Assembly: GCA_021817025.1 (NCBI GenBank)
Contig: JAKAWF010000013.1
Span: forward strand, 20,771 to 27,095
Source of the DNA: a bacterium
Lineage (GTDB): Bacteria > Chloroflexota > Dormibacteria > UBA8260 > Bog-877
Length of the DNA: 6,325 nucleotides
Reading direction: 5' to 3'
A program made the position numbers and the translations under genes. The notes beneath the pieces were generated by a model. The model was not told the origin of the DNA. It was given only the letters and a program-made list of their open reading frames with translations, and searched no databases. Positions 1 through 6,325 of this stretch are shown here, one piece after another (positions within the stretch are counted from its first letter, which is position 1; the number at the start of each line of letters is the position of its first letter).

Positions 1-1253
1 CAGGGGAAGCGAATCGGTGGCGAGGCCACCCGCATGTGCACCTCCCGGGCTCCCGCCCGGCGCAGCGCCTCCACGATCTGCCGCGAGGTCGAGCCCCGGA
101 CGATCGAGTCATCCACCAGCACCACCCTCTTGCCGGCCAGGACGTGGGGCATGGGGTTGAACTTCAACCTCACCCCCGCATCGCGCATCCCCTGCTGGGG
201 CTGGATAAAGGTCCGGTTGATGTAGCGGGACTTGATCATCCCCTCGGCGAATGGGATCCCGCTCGCCTGAGCGAAGCCGATCGCGGCCGGGGTGCCGGAG
301 TCGGGCAGCGGAATGACCACGTCGCCGCCGACGGGAGCCTCCTCCGCCAGCCTGCGGCCCATCGCCAGTCGCACCTCGTAGAGGCTGCGGTCCTGGAGCA
401 CCGAGTCGGGTCGGGCGAAGTAGATGAACTCGAATGAGCACATCGCGGGCGGACGCCGCTCCCCGAAGCGAACGCTGTGCAGCCCGCCCGCGTCGATGGT
501 GACGATCTCCCCCGGCCGGACTTCGCGCACCAGCCGGGCTCCGATCACGTCGAGCGCGCAGCTCTCACTGGCGATGATGTAACCGTCACCGCCAGGGCAG
601 CCCGGATCACCCAGACGGCCGATGCACAGTGGCCGCAGGCCCAGCTCGTCGCGAGCCGCGACCAGGCTGTCGCGGGTCAGAAACCCCAGCGAATAGGCTC
701 CCAGCACCCGCGGCAGCGAGCGCTGCAGCACCACCTCCAGACGTTCGCCGGGAGTGCGCGCCAGCAGCCCTGCCAGGACCTCCGTGTCACTGCTGGTCTG
801 GAACGGGTAGCCCTCCTCCAACAGCGCGTTCCGGAGGGCCTGAGAGTTGGTCAGATTGCCGTTGTGGGAGATCGCCACCGGCCCCAGCTGGCCGTGCTCG
901 AAGATGAACGGCTGGGCGTTGCTGACCTGCGAGGAACCGGTGGTGGAGTAACGGGTGTGGGCCAGGCCCCACGCTCCTGGCAGGCGGCTCAGGGACTCCT
1001 CTGAAAAGACCTGGGAGATGAGGCCCATGTCCTTGTGGACCCGCAGCCGATCCCCGTCGGAGACGCAGATCCCAGCCGACTCCTGGCCCCGGTGCTGAAG
1101 TGCGTAGATGCCGAGGTAGCAGAGGTTGGCAACATCGGCGCCGGGAGCGTAGGCACCGAACACCCCGCAAGCCTCGTGCAGCTTGTCCCCGTCGGCGTCG
1201 GGTCCAGGGCCTGCCGCCGGGGCCGTGACCGGGTGGCCGATTATGTCGCTCAC
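1..1253 (-). CDS. purF: Amidophosphoribosyltransferase (glutamine PRPP amidotransferase), 3' end cut by the window
   Basis: PurF catalyses the first committed step of purine synthesis in the cytoplasm: PRPP plus glutamine gives 5-phosphoribosylamine, glutamate and pyrophosphate. The frame is open from the start to the left edge (about 417 residues). The N-terminal Ntn glutaminase domain shows the nucleophile Cys29 in EACGVFG, then ALQHRGQESAGI, HTRYSTTGSS and HNGNLTN. The C-terminal phosphoribosyltransferase domain shows the PRPP loop DDSIVRGSTSR (about 81-113). MCSFEFIYFARPDS and a Cys at the truncated end after PPIRFP match two of the four cysteines that hold the 4Fe-4S cluster in Bacillus subtilis PurF; the other two would lie in the missing 70-100 residues. 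Residues 1-28 should be a propeptide removed to expose Cys29. The start is uncertain: GTG 1253 is chosen because GAGG lies 3 bases upstream, but in-frame ATG 1265 adds four residues. It follows purL, with no terminator between them. Confidence 0.96.
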   Translation of the reverse strand, partial: MSDIIGHPVTAPAAGPGPDADGDKLHEACGVFGAYAPGADVANLCYLGIYALQHRGQESAGICVSDGDRLRVHKDMGLISQVFSEESLSRLPGAWGLAHTRYSTTGSSQVSNAQPFIFEHGQLGPVAISHNGNLTNSQALRNALLEEGYPFQTSSDTEVLAGLLARTPGERLEVVLQRSLPRVLGAYSLGFLTRDSLVAARDELGLRPLCIGRLGDPGCPGGDGYIIASESCALDVIGARLVREVRPGEIVTIDAGGLHSVRFGERRPPAMCSFEFIYFARPDSVLQDRSLYEVRLAMGRRLAEEAPVGGDVVIPLPDSGTPAAIGFAQASGIPFAEGMIKSRYINRTFIQPQQGMRDAGVRLKFNPMPHVLAGKRVVLVDDSIVRGSTSRQIVEALRRAGAREVHMRVASPPIRFP

Positions 1254-1257
1254 CTCC
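1250..1257 (-). promoter_or_regulatory. Strong Shine-Dalgarno-like site overlapping the purF start region
   Basis: The minus strand reads GGAGGTGA here, an eight-base match to the 3' end of 16S rRNA and the strongest ribosome-binding sequence in the window. It overlaps the likely GTG start (1251-1253) rather than preceding it. The in-frame ATG at 1263-1265 lies upstream of it. The codon at normal spacing downstream (8 bases after GGAGG) is an in-frame ATA at 1242-1244. The site, or the adjoining GAGG at 1257-1260, probably loads ribosomes for purF, but which codon it serves is unresolved. Confidence 0.55.
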
Positions 1258-1308
1258 CTCAGCATAACCGGCGGCGGGCTCGGCGCCCCCGACGGACGCG
1301 CCCCCACT
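1254..1308 (-). other. purL-purF spacer, the only intergenic gap in the cluster
   Basis: This 55-base spacer (43 bases if purF starts at ATG 1265) is the only place where neighbouring genes do not overlap. It is almost all G and C. The eight-base word GGGGGCGC occurs twice on the minus strand, at 1298-1305 and 1283-1290, with a 15-base period. Only short stems of about four base pairs can form (for example GGCG with CGCC) and no T-run follows, so I do not call a terminator. No convincing -35/-10 promoter is visible, and purF is probably transcribed by read-through from purL. Confidence 0.6.
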
Positions 1309-3546
1309 TCAGCGCTGGTCCATGACCGCTGCCAGGGCCCCGGTGTAAGCCCCGGTCGCGGCCTCCAGGGAGATTTCCGCCATCCCTGCAATCACGATCG
1401 AGCTGCCCCCCACCACCCCCAAGCTCACGCCGGTCACCCCCCGGTGCTCGCAGACCTGCGTGAGTTCCGCCGCTCGGTCGGGCGCGACACTGACCAGATA
1501 GCGTCCGGAGGTCTCCCCGAAGAGAACGCCCCAATCCCAGCTCGCCGGTGCCGACCTCGGCTTCGAGGTGGGTGGCCGGATGGTCGCCCCGAGCCCACCC
1601 GCGATGGAGCTCTCGGCCAGGGTGACCGCCAATCCGCCCAGCGCGCAGTCGTGGGCAGAGCTGGCGACGCGGCTGCGCACCAGCTCCCGCACGGCCGCGG
1701 CCGCGGCCAGTTCAGACGCCACATCGAGGCGCGGGGGGCTGCCCGCGGCAGCGCCCTGGGCGAGCCGCTGGTACTCGGAGCCGGCCAGTTCCACGTCCGA
1801 GTCCCCGATCAGGTAGACGAGATCGCCCTCGGCCGCGAACCCCAGCCGGGGGGAGAACGCGACCTGAGGGATCTGGCCCACCATGCCCACCACCGGGGTG
1901 GGGGGGATGCCGTTGCCCTGGAAGTCGTTGTAGAGGCTGACGTTGCCACTCACAACCGGAATCCCGAAGGCGGAGGCGGCCTCGGCCAGGCCCGCGACCG
2001 CCTCTTCAAGCTGCCACATCACCTCCGGCTGGTCCGGGTCGCCGAAGTTCAGGCAGTTGGTCAGAGCCAGGGGCTCGGCCCCCACGGCGGCGAGGTTCCT
2101 GACCGCCTCGGCGACCGCCAACGCGGTCCCGCGCCGAGGGTCCAGGGCAACCGAGCGATGGGCGCCGTCCACGGTGATGGCGACTCCGTCCCGACGGCCC
2201 TTGATCCGCAACACGGCGGCATCGCCACCGGGACCCAGCACGGTGTCGTCCCCCACCTGGTGGTCGTACTGGCGGAAGATCCAGCGCGCCTCCCCACAGT
2301 TGGGCGAACTCAGCAGCCGCAGCCAGGACTCCTCCAGCGACCAGGGCGGGATGGCGGCCAAGGGATCGACCGCCAGCGTCGACTCGAGCGTCGGCGGCCG
2401 CCGCGAGGGGGGATGGCGTTCCGTGAAGCCGTCGACCAGAACCTCCAACGGCAGGCGGGCAACCTCAGCCTGGCCCTCGAGGATGCGCAGCTCCGGCTCG
2501 GCGATCACCCGTCCGATCACGTCACTGTGGAGCTGCCAGCGATCGAAGACCTGGCGCACCGCATCCTCCTGGCCTCGCTCCACCACCAGCACCATGCGCT
2601 CCTGGGACTCGCTGAGCATGACCTGGTAGGGGCTCATCCCGGTCTCCCGCCGGCTGACCCGGGCCACGTCGATCTCGATCCCAACCCCGCCGCGATGCGC
2701 CATCTCGGCGCAGCTGCTGGTGAGCCCGGCCGCCCCGCAGTCCTGGAGGCCCACCAGGGCCGGGTGGCCGCAGAGTTCCAGGCAGGCCTCCAGCAGGCAC
2801 TTCTCCAAGAAGGGATTGCCGACCTGGACCGCGGGGCGCCTCTCCTCAGCGCTGTCATCGAGCTGGACGGACGCGAAGGTGGCCCCATGAATGCCATCCC
2901 GGCCGGTGTCGGCTCCCACCAGCATCACCAGGTTGCCAGGTCCGGAGGCGGTGGCACGCACCAGCTGGGAGCGGGCCGCCAGCCCCACGCACATGGCGTT
3001 GACCAGGCAGTTGGCCGAGTAGGCAGGGTCAAAATAGGTCTCCCCACCGACCGTGGGCACCCCGATGCAGTTGCCGTAGAAGCCGATCCCCTCCACCACC
3101 CGCGCGCAGCGGTGGCGTTGCAAAGCCTCGCCCGGGTCCCCGAACCGGATCGCGTCCAGGAGCGCCACCGGCCGGGCCCCCATGGCGAACACGTCGCGGA
3201 GGATCCCACCGACCCCGGTCGCGGCCCCCTGCACAGGTTCGATGGCGCTGGGGTGGTTGTGGGACTCGATCTTGAAGCAGCAGAGCAGGCCGTCACCGAG
3301 ATCGACCACCCCGGCATTCTCGCCCGGACCGAGCACCACCTGGGTCCCCCTGGACTCCAGCTGGCGCAGCAGCGGCTTGGAGGTCTTGTAGGAACAGTGC
3401 TCCGACCACATCGCTCCCAGCATGCCCAGCTCCAACGGGTTCAGCAGGCGGCCCAGCTGGTCGGTGGCTGACTCGTACTCCTGCCTGGTCAGGGCGATCT
3501 CACGCAGCTCAGCCGGCGTGGGGGGTGGGAGCGCGGCCTCCTTCAT
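1309..3546 (-). CDS. purL: Phosphoribosylformylglycinamidine synthase subunit II (FGAM synthetase, small PurL)
   Basis: PurL is the ATP-dependent synthetase subunit of FGAM synthase: FGAR, ammonia and ATP give FGAM. It acts in the cytoplasm with PurQ (ammonia) and PurS. The protein has 745 residues, close to the 742 of the B. subtilis small PurL and far below the roughly 1300 of the fused proteobacterial form. Visible landmarks are WSEHCSYKTSK (residues 47-57), IESHNHPS (93-100) with the active-site histidines, GAATGVGGILRDVFAMGARP (107-126), YGNCIGVPTVGGE (157-169), LSESQERM (311-318) and, in the second half, CLNFGDP (498-504) and SGNVSLYN (533-540). The pattern is the usual tandem AIRS-type architecture. 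ATG 3546 is chosen because it overlaps the purQ stop in an ATGA junction; the frame stays open 26 codons further upstream, but that stretch lies inside purQ. No clear Shine-Dalgarno precedes the ATG, suggesting coupling to purQ. One oddity is SAHDCALGG near residue 634, where relatives usually have an acidic residue instead of Leu. Confidence 0.98.
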   Translation of the reverse strand: MKEAALPPPTPAELREIALTRQEYESATDQLGRLLNPLELGMLGAMWSEHCSYKTSKPLLRQLESRGTQVVLGPGENAGVVDLGDGLLCCFKIESHNHPSAIEPVQGAATGVGGILRDVFAMGARPVALLDAIRFGDPGEALQRHRCARVVEGIGFYGNCIGVPTVGGETYFDPAYSANCLVNAMCVGLAARSQLVRATASGPGNLVMLVGADTGRDGIHGATFASVQLDDSAEERRPAVQVGNPFLEKCLLEACLELCGHPALVGLQDCGAAGLTSSCAEMAHRGGVGIEIDVARVSRRETGMSPYQVMLSESQERMVLVVERGQEDAVRQVFDRWQLHSDVIGRVIAEPELRILEGQAEVARLPLEVLVDGFTERHPPSRRPPTLESTLAVDPLAAIPPWSLEESWLRLLSSPNCGEARWIFRQYDHQVGDDTVLGPGGDAAVLRIKGRRDGVAITVDGAHRSVALDPRRGTALAVAEAVRNLAAVGAEPLALTNCLNFGDPDQPEVMWQLEEAVAGLAEAASAFGIPVVSGNVSLYNDFQGNGIPPTPVVGMVGQIPQVAFSPRLGFAAEGDLVYLIGDSDVELAGSEYQRLAQGAAAGSPPRLDVASELAAAAAVRELVRSRVASSAHDCALGGLAVTLAESSIAGGLGATIRPPTSKPRSAPASWDWGVLFGETSGRYLVSVAPDRAAELTQVCEHRGVTGVSLGVVGGSSIVIAGMAEISLEAATGAYTGALAAVMDQR

Positions 3547-4247
3547 CGGCCCGCTAAGACCAGGCTGCGCAGGACCCCGGCAAACAGCTCGAGTCCATCC
3601 TGCGAGCCCAGCAAAGGCTCGCACGCCCGCTCCGGATGGGGCATCATGCCGAGCACGTTGCCGTGCTCGCTGAGCACACCGGCAATGTGCTGGAGGGAGC
3701 CGTTGGGGTTGTACGCGTCGGCCAGCTCACCCTGCCGGCTCGAGTAGCGCAGGGCCACCCTGGAATCCGCCTCCAGCCGGGCGAGAGTGGCGGGGTCCGC
3801 GTAGTAACGGCCCTCCCCGTGGGAGATCGGGATCTCGAGAGTGCGACCGACCGCAACGCCGGCCAGAAAGGGATTGGAGTTGGTCTCCACCCGCAGCCAG
3901 GTCGACTGGCAGCGAAACTGGAGTCCCCGGTTGCGCAGCAGCGCGCCGGGGAGCAGGCCGGCCTCGCAGAGGATCTGGAAGCCGTTGCAGATCCCCAGCA
4001 CCAGCCCCCCGGCGCGCGCGTGCTCGCCGACCGCCTCCATCAGCGGCGCGAAGCGGGCTATGGCTCCGGCCCGCAGATAGTCGCCATGAGCGAAGCCGCC
4101 CGGCAGCACCACGCAGTCGCAGCCCTTGAGGTCGCGGTCGGCATGCCACAGGAACACCGACTCGCCACCGGCCAGAGACACCGCGTGGCCGCAGTCCCGC
4201 TCCGACCAGGTTCCTGGAAAGACCGCGATCCCAAAGCGCACCGTCAA
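3543..4247 (-). CDS. purQ: Phosphoribosylformylglycinamidine synthase subunit I (glutaminase, PurQ)
   Basis: PurQ is the class I glutamine amidotransferase subunit of FGAM synthase; it hydrolyses glutamine and passes ammonia to PurL. The 234-residue length is normal for the family. The catalytic triad is visible: nucleophile Cys87 in GICNGFQ, and His204 and Glu206 in MMPHPER. Other family motifs are LPGGFAHGDYLRAGAIARF (48-66) and HGEGRYYAD (143-151). The start is a TTG at 4247 in a TTGA overlap with the purS stop. It is preferred because GAGGG at 4254-4258 sits six bases upstream. A GTG two codons later (4241) would give MRFGIAVFPG, which also fits family N-termini. The loop after the first strand reads FPGTWSERDC where B. 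subtilis PurQ has PGSNCD-type sequence. The stop codon overlaps the purL ATG by four bases, giving the conserved purS-purQ-purL order. Confidence 0.97.
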   Translation of the reverse strand: MTVRFGIAVFPGTWSERDCGHAVSLAGGESVFLWHADRDLKGCDCVVLPGGFAHGDYLRAGAIARFAPLMEAVGEHARAGGLVLGICNGFQILCEAGLLPGALLRNRGLQFRCQSTWLRVETNSNPFLAGVAVGRTLEIPISHGEGRYYADPATLARLEADSRVALRYSSRQGELADAYNPNGSLQHIAGVLSEHGNVLGMMPHPERACEPLLGSQDGLELFAGVLRSLVLAGR

Positions 4248-4522
4248 CTAACGCCCTCGCGGTGGAGCTGAAAGCGGTAGTCCTCGATCACCCCATTGCA
4301 GAGCAGCCGCCGGCACATCTCCTCCACGCGGGAACGGAGCTGGGTCTCGTCGGCGCCGCCCAGGTCCAGGCTGATGAACTTGCCGACTCGGGTGCCCTCC
4401 ACCTCGGGATAGCCCAGGGAGTGGAGCGCCTCGGTCACCACCAGGCCCTGAGGGTCGTTCACCACCGGCTTCAGGGTGACCACCACCTCGGCTACAAATC
4501 GATGCCGGTTATCCGTTTGCAT
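4244..4522 (-). CDS. purS: Phosphoribosylformylglycinamidine synthase subunit PurS
   Basis: PurS is the small non-catalytic subunit that joins PurQ and PurL in the FGAM synthase complex and is thought to help ammonia transfer. The 92 residues carry the family pattern: VVVTLKPVVNDPQG (13-26), EALHSLGY (31-38), RVGKFISLDL (45-54), VEEMCRRLLCNGVIEDYRF (66-84). It aligns along its whole length with B. subtilis PurS (84 residues). The chosen ATG adds about seven residues (MQTDNRH) before the usual N-terminus. It is the only ordinary start codon before the first beta strand; the next in-frame GTG, at codon 13, would remove that strand. The first 31 bases overlap the end of purC in another frame, and the stop overlaps the purQ start, so translation is probably coupled on both sides. 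Its GGAGG ribosome-binding sequence lies only one base before the ATG, which is unusually close. Confidence 0.96.
   Translation of the reverse strand: MQTDNRHRFVAEVVVTLKPVVNDPQGLVVTEALHSLGYPEVEGTRVGKFISLDLGGADETQLRSRVEEMCRRLLCNGVIEDYRFQLHREGVS
4254..4258 (-). promoter_or_regulatory. Ribosome binding site for purQ
   Basis: The minus strand reads GAGGG here, inside the end of purS. It lies six bases before the TTG at 4247 and twelve before the alternative GTG at 4241. The spacing is what favours the TTG as the purQ start. Confidence 0.5.
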
Positions 4523-5370
4523 ACCTCCAAGTAACGCCGCCTGGTCGCGGCCACCAGCGCGGCCGGCAGGGGGGGAGCGGGCGGCTGGCGGTTCCAGCCG
4601 GTGCCCAACAGGTAGTCGCGCACCGGCTGCTTGTCGAAGCCGTGAGAGGAGCCCGCGGAGTCCCCCGCCTCCCAGAGCCGGGAAGAGTCGGGGGTCAGCA
4701 TCTCGTCGATCAGGGTCAGCCGCCCGGCCACGAACCCGAACTCGAACTTGGTGTCGGCCAGGATCAGACCCGCCCGCCGGCAGCGCTCCGCTCCGAATTG
4801 GTAGAGCTCAAGGCTGGTCCGCTCGAGCTGGGAGGCCAACTCCGGTCCCACCAGCGCCAAGAGCTCGGCCCGCGAGATGTTCTGGTCGTGACCGCTGTCG
4901 CTCTTGATGGCGGGCGTGAAACGGGGAGTGGGCAGCTGGGCCCCGAAGGACAGCCCCTTGGGCAGGACCTCATCGGCGAGCGTCCCTCGGTCCAAGTATT
5001 CCTCCCAGCCGCTGCCGGCCAGGTGGCCGCGCACCACGCATTCGATGTCGACTCGGTCGGCCTTGGCGACGAACATCATCCGGCCCGCCAACTCGGCGTA
5101 GCTGGCGGCCGGAAGGGCCGACGGATCGTCCCCCAGCAGATGGTTGGACACGATTCGCGCGCTCTCGGAGAACCAGAAGCGCGACATGGCAGTGAGGACT
5201 CGGCCTCGGTCCGGGATCAGGTCGGGGAGGACGCAGTCGAAGGCGGAGAGCCGATCGGTGGCGACCATGAGCAGCCTGTCCCCCAGGTCGAAGGTGTCAC
5301 GCACCTTGCCACGTCGGAACAGCCGCACCCCTGCCAGATTGACCTCGGACAGACCACGGCCGGATCCCAT
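4492..5370 (-). CDS. purC: Phosphoribosylaminoimidazole-succinocarboxamide synthase (SAICAR synthetase)
   Basis: PurC joins CAIR and aspartate using ATP to make SAICAR, the substrate of PurB, whose gene lies immediately upstream. The 292-residue protein belongs to the long class (as in yeast Ade1 and mycobacterial PurC), not the roughly 240-residue B. subtilis class. Landmarks are the nucleotide-binding N-terminus RRGKVRDTFDLGD (19-31), VATDRLSAFDCVLP (36-49), the SAICAR signature segments IECVVRGHLAGSGWEEY (109-125) and SGHDQNIS (159-166), ADTKFEFG (205-212), LIDEMLTPDSSRLW (220-233) and the C-terminal FDKQPVRDYL (245-254). The frame is open upstream to 5538, but that part lies inside purB and has no PurC similarity. 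ATG 5370 is chosen because it overlaps the purB stop (TGATG) and has AGGAG three bases upstream. The last 31 bases overlap purS. Confidence 0.97.
   Translation of the reverse strand: MGSGRGLSEVNLAGVRLFRRGKVRDTFDLGDRLLMVATDRLSAFDCVLPDLIPDRGRVLTAMSRFWFSESARIVSNHLLGDDPSALPAASYAELAGRMMFVAKADRVDIECVVRGHLAGSGWEEYLDRGTLADEVLPKGLSFGAQLPTPRFTPAIKSDSGHDQNISRAELLALVGPELASQLERTSLELYQFGAERCRRAGLILADTKFEFGFVAGRLTLIDEMLTPDSSRLWEAGDSAGSSHGFDKQPVRDYLLGTGWNRQPPAPPLPAALVAATRRRYLEVCKRITGIDL
4524..4528 (-). promoter_or_regulatory. Shine-Dalgarno-like site abutting the purS start
   Basis: The minus strand reads GGAGG, then T, then the purS ATG, so the spacer is one base rather than the usual 5-9. The same bases encode the Leu-Glu-Val of the RYLEV motif near the PurC C-terminus, so the match may come from protein coding. 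If it is functional, the codon at normal spacing is an in-frame ACG (codon 3). Confidence 0.4.
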
Positions 5371-6325
5371 CAGCTCCTCTCGGCCGCCTGGGCACGCTCC
5401 TGATCGGCGGTCTGCCCGGGGACGAGTCCGAGCCGCCGCAGGCTCTCCTCGATCCCGCCCAGGTAGCGGTCGAGGGCGAGCGCTTCCTCTATCTCGGCAG
5501 GCGAAATCAGCTGAGTGAGCTCCGGGGAGGCGAGGCACTGGGCGCGAAAGTCCCCGCCGGGGTGATCGGCCTCGTGGGCTAGGCGCTGGACCAGCCGATA
5601 TGCCTCCTCCCTGCCGTGACCGCGGTTCATCAGCGCCAGCAGCACCTGCTGGCTCCGGGCCAGACCACCGCGGCGCTCCACGTTGGCCAGCATCGCCTCG
5701 CTATCGACCTCCATCCCCGCCACCACATCGCGCAGAGTCCGCAGCATGTGGCCCAGCGCCATGGTGGCGTCGGGCAGGACCACCCGCTCCACGGAGGAGT
5801 GGGAGATGTCCCGCTCGTGCCAGAGGGCCACGTCCTCGAGCCCGGCCAGCGCAAACCCCCGCAACAGCCGGCTGAGGCCGCAGACCTGTTCGAGCCGGAT
5901 GGGATTGCGCTTGTGGGGCATCGCCGAGGAGCCCTTCTGGCGGGCCCCGAAGGGCTCCTCGACCTCGCCCACCTCGGTGCGCTGAAGGTGGCGAAGGGTG
6001 GTGGCCAGACGCTCACAGGAGGCACCCGCCAGCGCCACCGCGCACAGGAACGAGGCGTGGCGATCTCGAGCCACCACCTGGGTGGTGATGGCGGCCGCAG
6101 GCAGCCCCAGGGCGGCCAGGGCGATCCGCTCCACCTCGGCGGACACCGTGGCGTGGGTGCCCACCGTGCCGGAGACCTTGCCGACCACCACCTCGGCGGC
6201 GGCGGCCCGAAGCCGGTCCCCGGCACGGCGCAGCTCGTCTATGTGATTGGCGACGACGAAGCCGAAGGTCAGTGGCTCAGCGTGCATGCCGTGGGTCCGT
6301 CCCATCATGGGAGTCGCGCGATGCC
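5370..6325 (-). CDS. purB: Adenylosuccinate lyase, 5' end cut by the window
   Basis: PurB is a homotetrameric lyase of the fumarase/aspartase superfamily. It removes fumarate from SAICAR to give AICAR and from adenylosuccinate to give AMP, so it serves both IMP synthesis and the AMP branch. About 317 residues are visible, starting inside the conserved TPMMGRTHGMHAEP segment with the active-site His of RTHG (about 6288-6299). The flexible signature loop GSSAMPHKRNP (about 5901-5933) contains the catalytic Ser. LWHERDISHSS and LPDATMALGHML follow, as in B. subtilis PurB. By comparison with that 431-residue protein, about 130 N-terminal residues, including the other active-site histidine region, lie beyond the right edge, so the true start is not visible and the internal ATG at 6308 is not it. 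The C-terminus ends in a short polar tail after RRLGLVPG. The TGA stop shares a base with the purC ATG. Confidence 0.97.
   Translation of the reverse strand, partial: HRATPMMGRTHGMHAEPLTFGFVVANHIDELRRAGDRLRAAAAEVVVGKVSGTVGTHATVSAEVERIALAALGLPAAAITTQVVARDRHASFLCAVALAGASCERLATTLRHLQRTEVGEVEEPFGARQKGSSAMPHKRNPIRLEQVCGLSRLLRGFALAGLEDVALWHERDISHSSVERVVLPDATMALGHMLRTLRDVVAGMEVDSEAMLANVERRGGLARSQQVLLALMNRGHGREEAYRLVQRLAHEADHPGGDFRAQCLASPELTQLISPAEIEEALALDRYLGGIEESLRRLGLVPGQTADQERAQAAERS
5374..5378 (-). promoter_or_regulatory. Ribosome binding site for purC
   Basis: The minus strand reads AGGAG here, inside the last codons of purB and three bases before the purC ATG at 5370. It supports this internal ATG over the longer open frame. 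The spacing is short, and the one-base stop-start overlap suggests coupled translation. Confidence 0.6.

Noticed and set aside
1266..1308. A possible rho-independent terminator between purL and purF.
   Set aside because: Only stems of about four base pairs can form and no T-run follows on the minus strand, so transcription is expected to continue into purF.
1183..3471. A 762-codon open frame on the plus strand opposite purL and the purF start.
   Set aside because: It is antisense to a clearly real, full-length purL. Its translation is rich in Gly, Arg, Pro, His and Gln without recognisable domains, as expected for a shadow frame in GC-rich DNA. No intergenic promoter or clear ribosome binding site supports it.
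3547..3624. A 26-codon upstream extension of the purL frame.
   Set aside because: It lies inside purQ, including its last conserved segment, and the ATGA junction at 3543-3546 is the usual arrangement for coupled genes. The extension has no PurL similarity.
3636..4271. A 211-codon plus-strand open frame opposite purQ.
   Set aside because: It is antisense to purQ with a composition typical of shadow frames and no recognisable motif.
5371..5538. A 56-codon upstream extension of the purC frame.
   Set aside because: It lies wholly within the conserved C-terminal coding part of purB, has an Arg/Pro-rich composition unlike PurC, and the ATG at 5370 has both an AGGAG site and a stop-start overlap.
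1..6325. A possible undescribed system hidden among the purine genes.
   Set aside because: Coding sequence of six known purine genes accounts for all but about 50 bases of the window. I saw no extra small gene, repeat array, recombination site or sign of horizontal transfer.

Overview
The window is a GC-rich stretch of bacterial chromosome holding one de novo purine (IMP) biosynthesis operon, entirely on the minus strand. Read in the direction of transcription (right to left) the order is purB (5' end off the window) - purC - purS - purQ - purL - purF (3' end off the window). I saw no mobile element, CRISPR array, RNA gene or second system, and no gene-free stretch longer than about 55 bases. 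This looks like a core metabolic region, not an accessory one.

Layout: purB runs from the right edge to 5370 and overlaps the purC start by one base. purC (4492-5370) overlaps purS by 31 bases. purS (4244-4522) overlaps purQ by four bases, and purQ (3543-4247) overlaps purL by four bases. purL (1309-3546) is followed by the only real spacer, 43 or 55 bases depending on the purF start. purF then runs off the left edge. The tight overlaps suggest one polycistronic mRNA with translational coupling. The operon promoter and any purine-responsive leader must lie upstream of purB, outside the window.

How the genes work together: PurF makes phosphoribosylamine from PRPP and glutamine, the committed step. 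PurS, PurQ and the small PurL form the three-part FGAM synthetase: PurQ releases ammonia from glutamine, PurL uses it with ATP to amidinate FGAR, and PurS bridges them. PurC and PurB then perform consecutive reactions, attaching aspartate to CAIR and releasing fumarate from SAICAR. PurB also acts in AMP synthesis. PurD, PurN, PurM, PurE/PurK and PurH are not in view.

Organism: the separate PurS/PurQ/small PurL set, the Bacillus-like gene order and a PurF with the cysteines expected of the Fe-S type argue against gamma- or betaproteobacteria, which use one large fused PurL. The long (about 290-residue) PurC and long PurF propeptide, with high GC, resemble Actinomycetota, Chloroflexota and related high-GC lineages. 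I cannot place it more closely. The points worth a second look are small: unusual Shine-Dalgarno placement at purS and purF, and a few substitutions in conserved motifs of PurQ, PurL and PurF.
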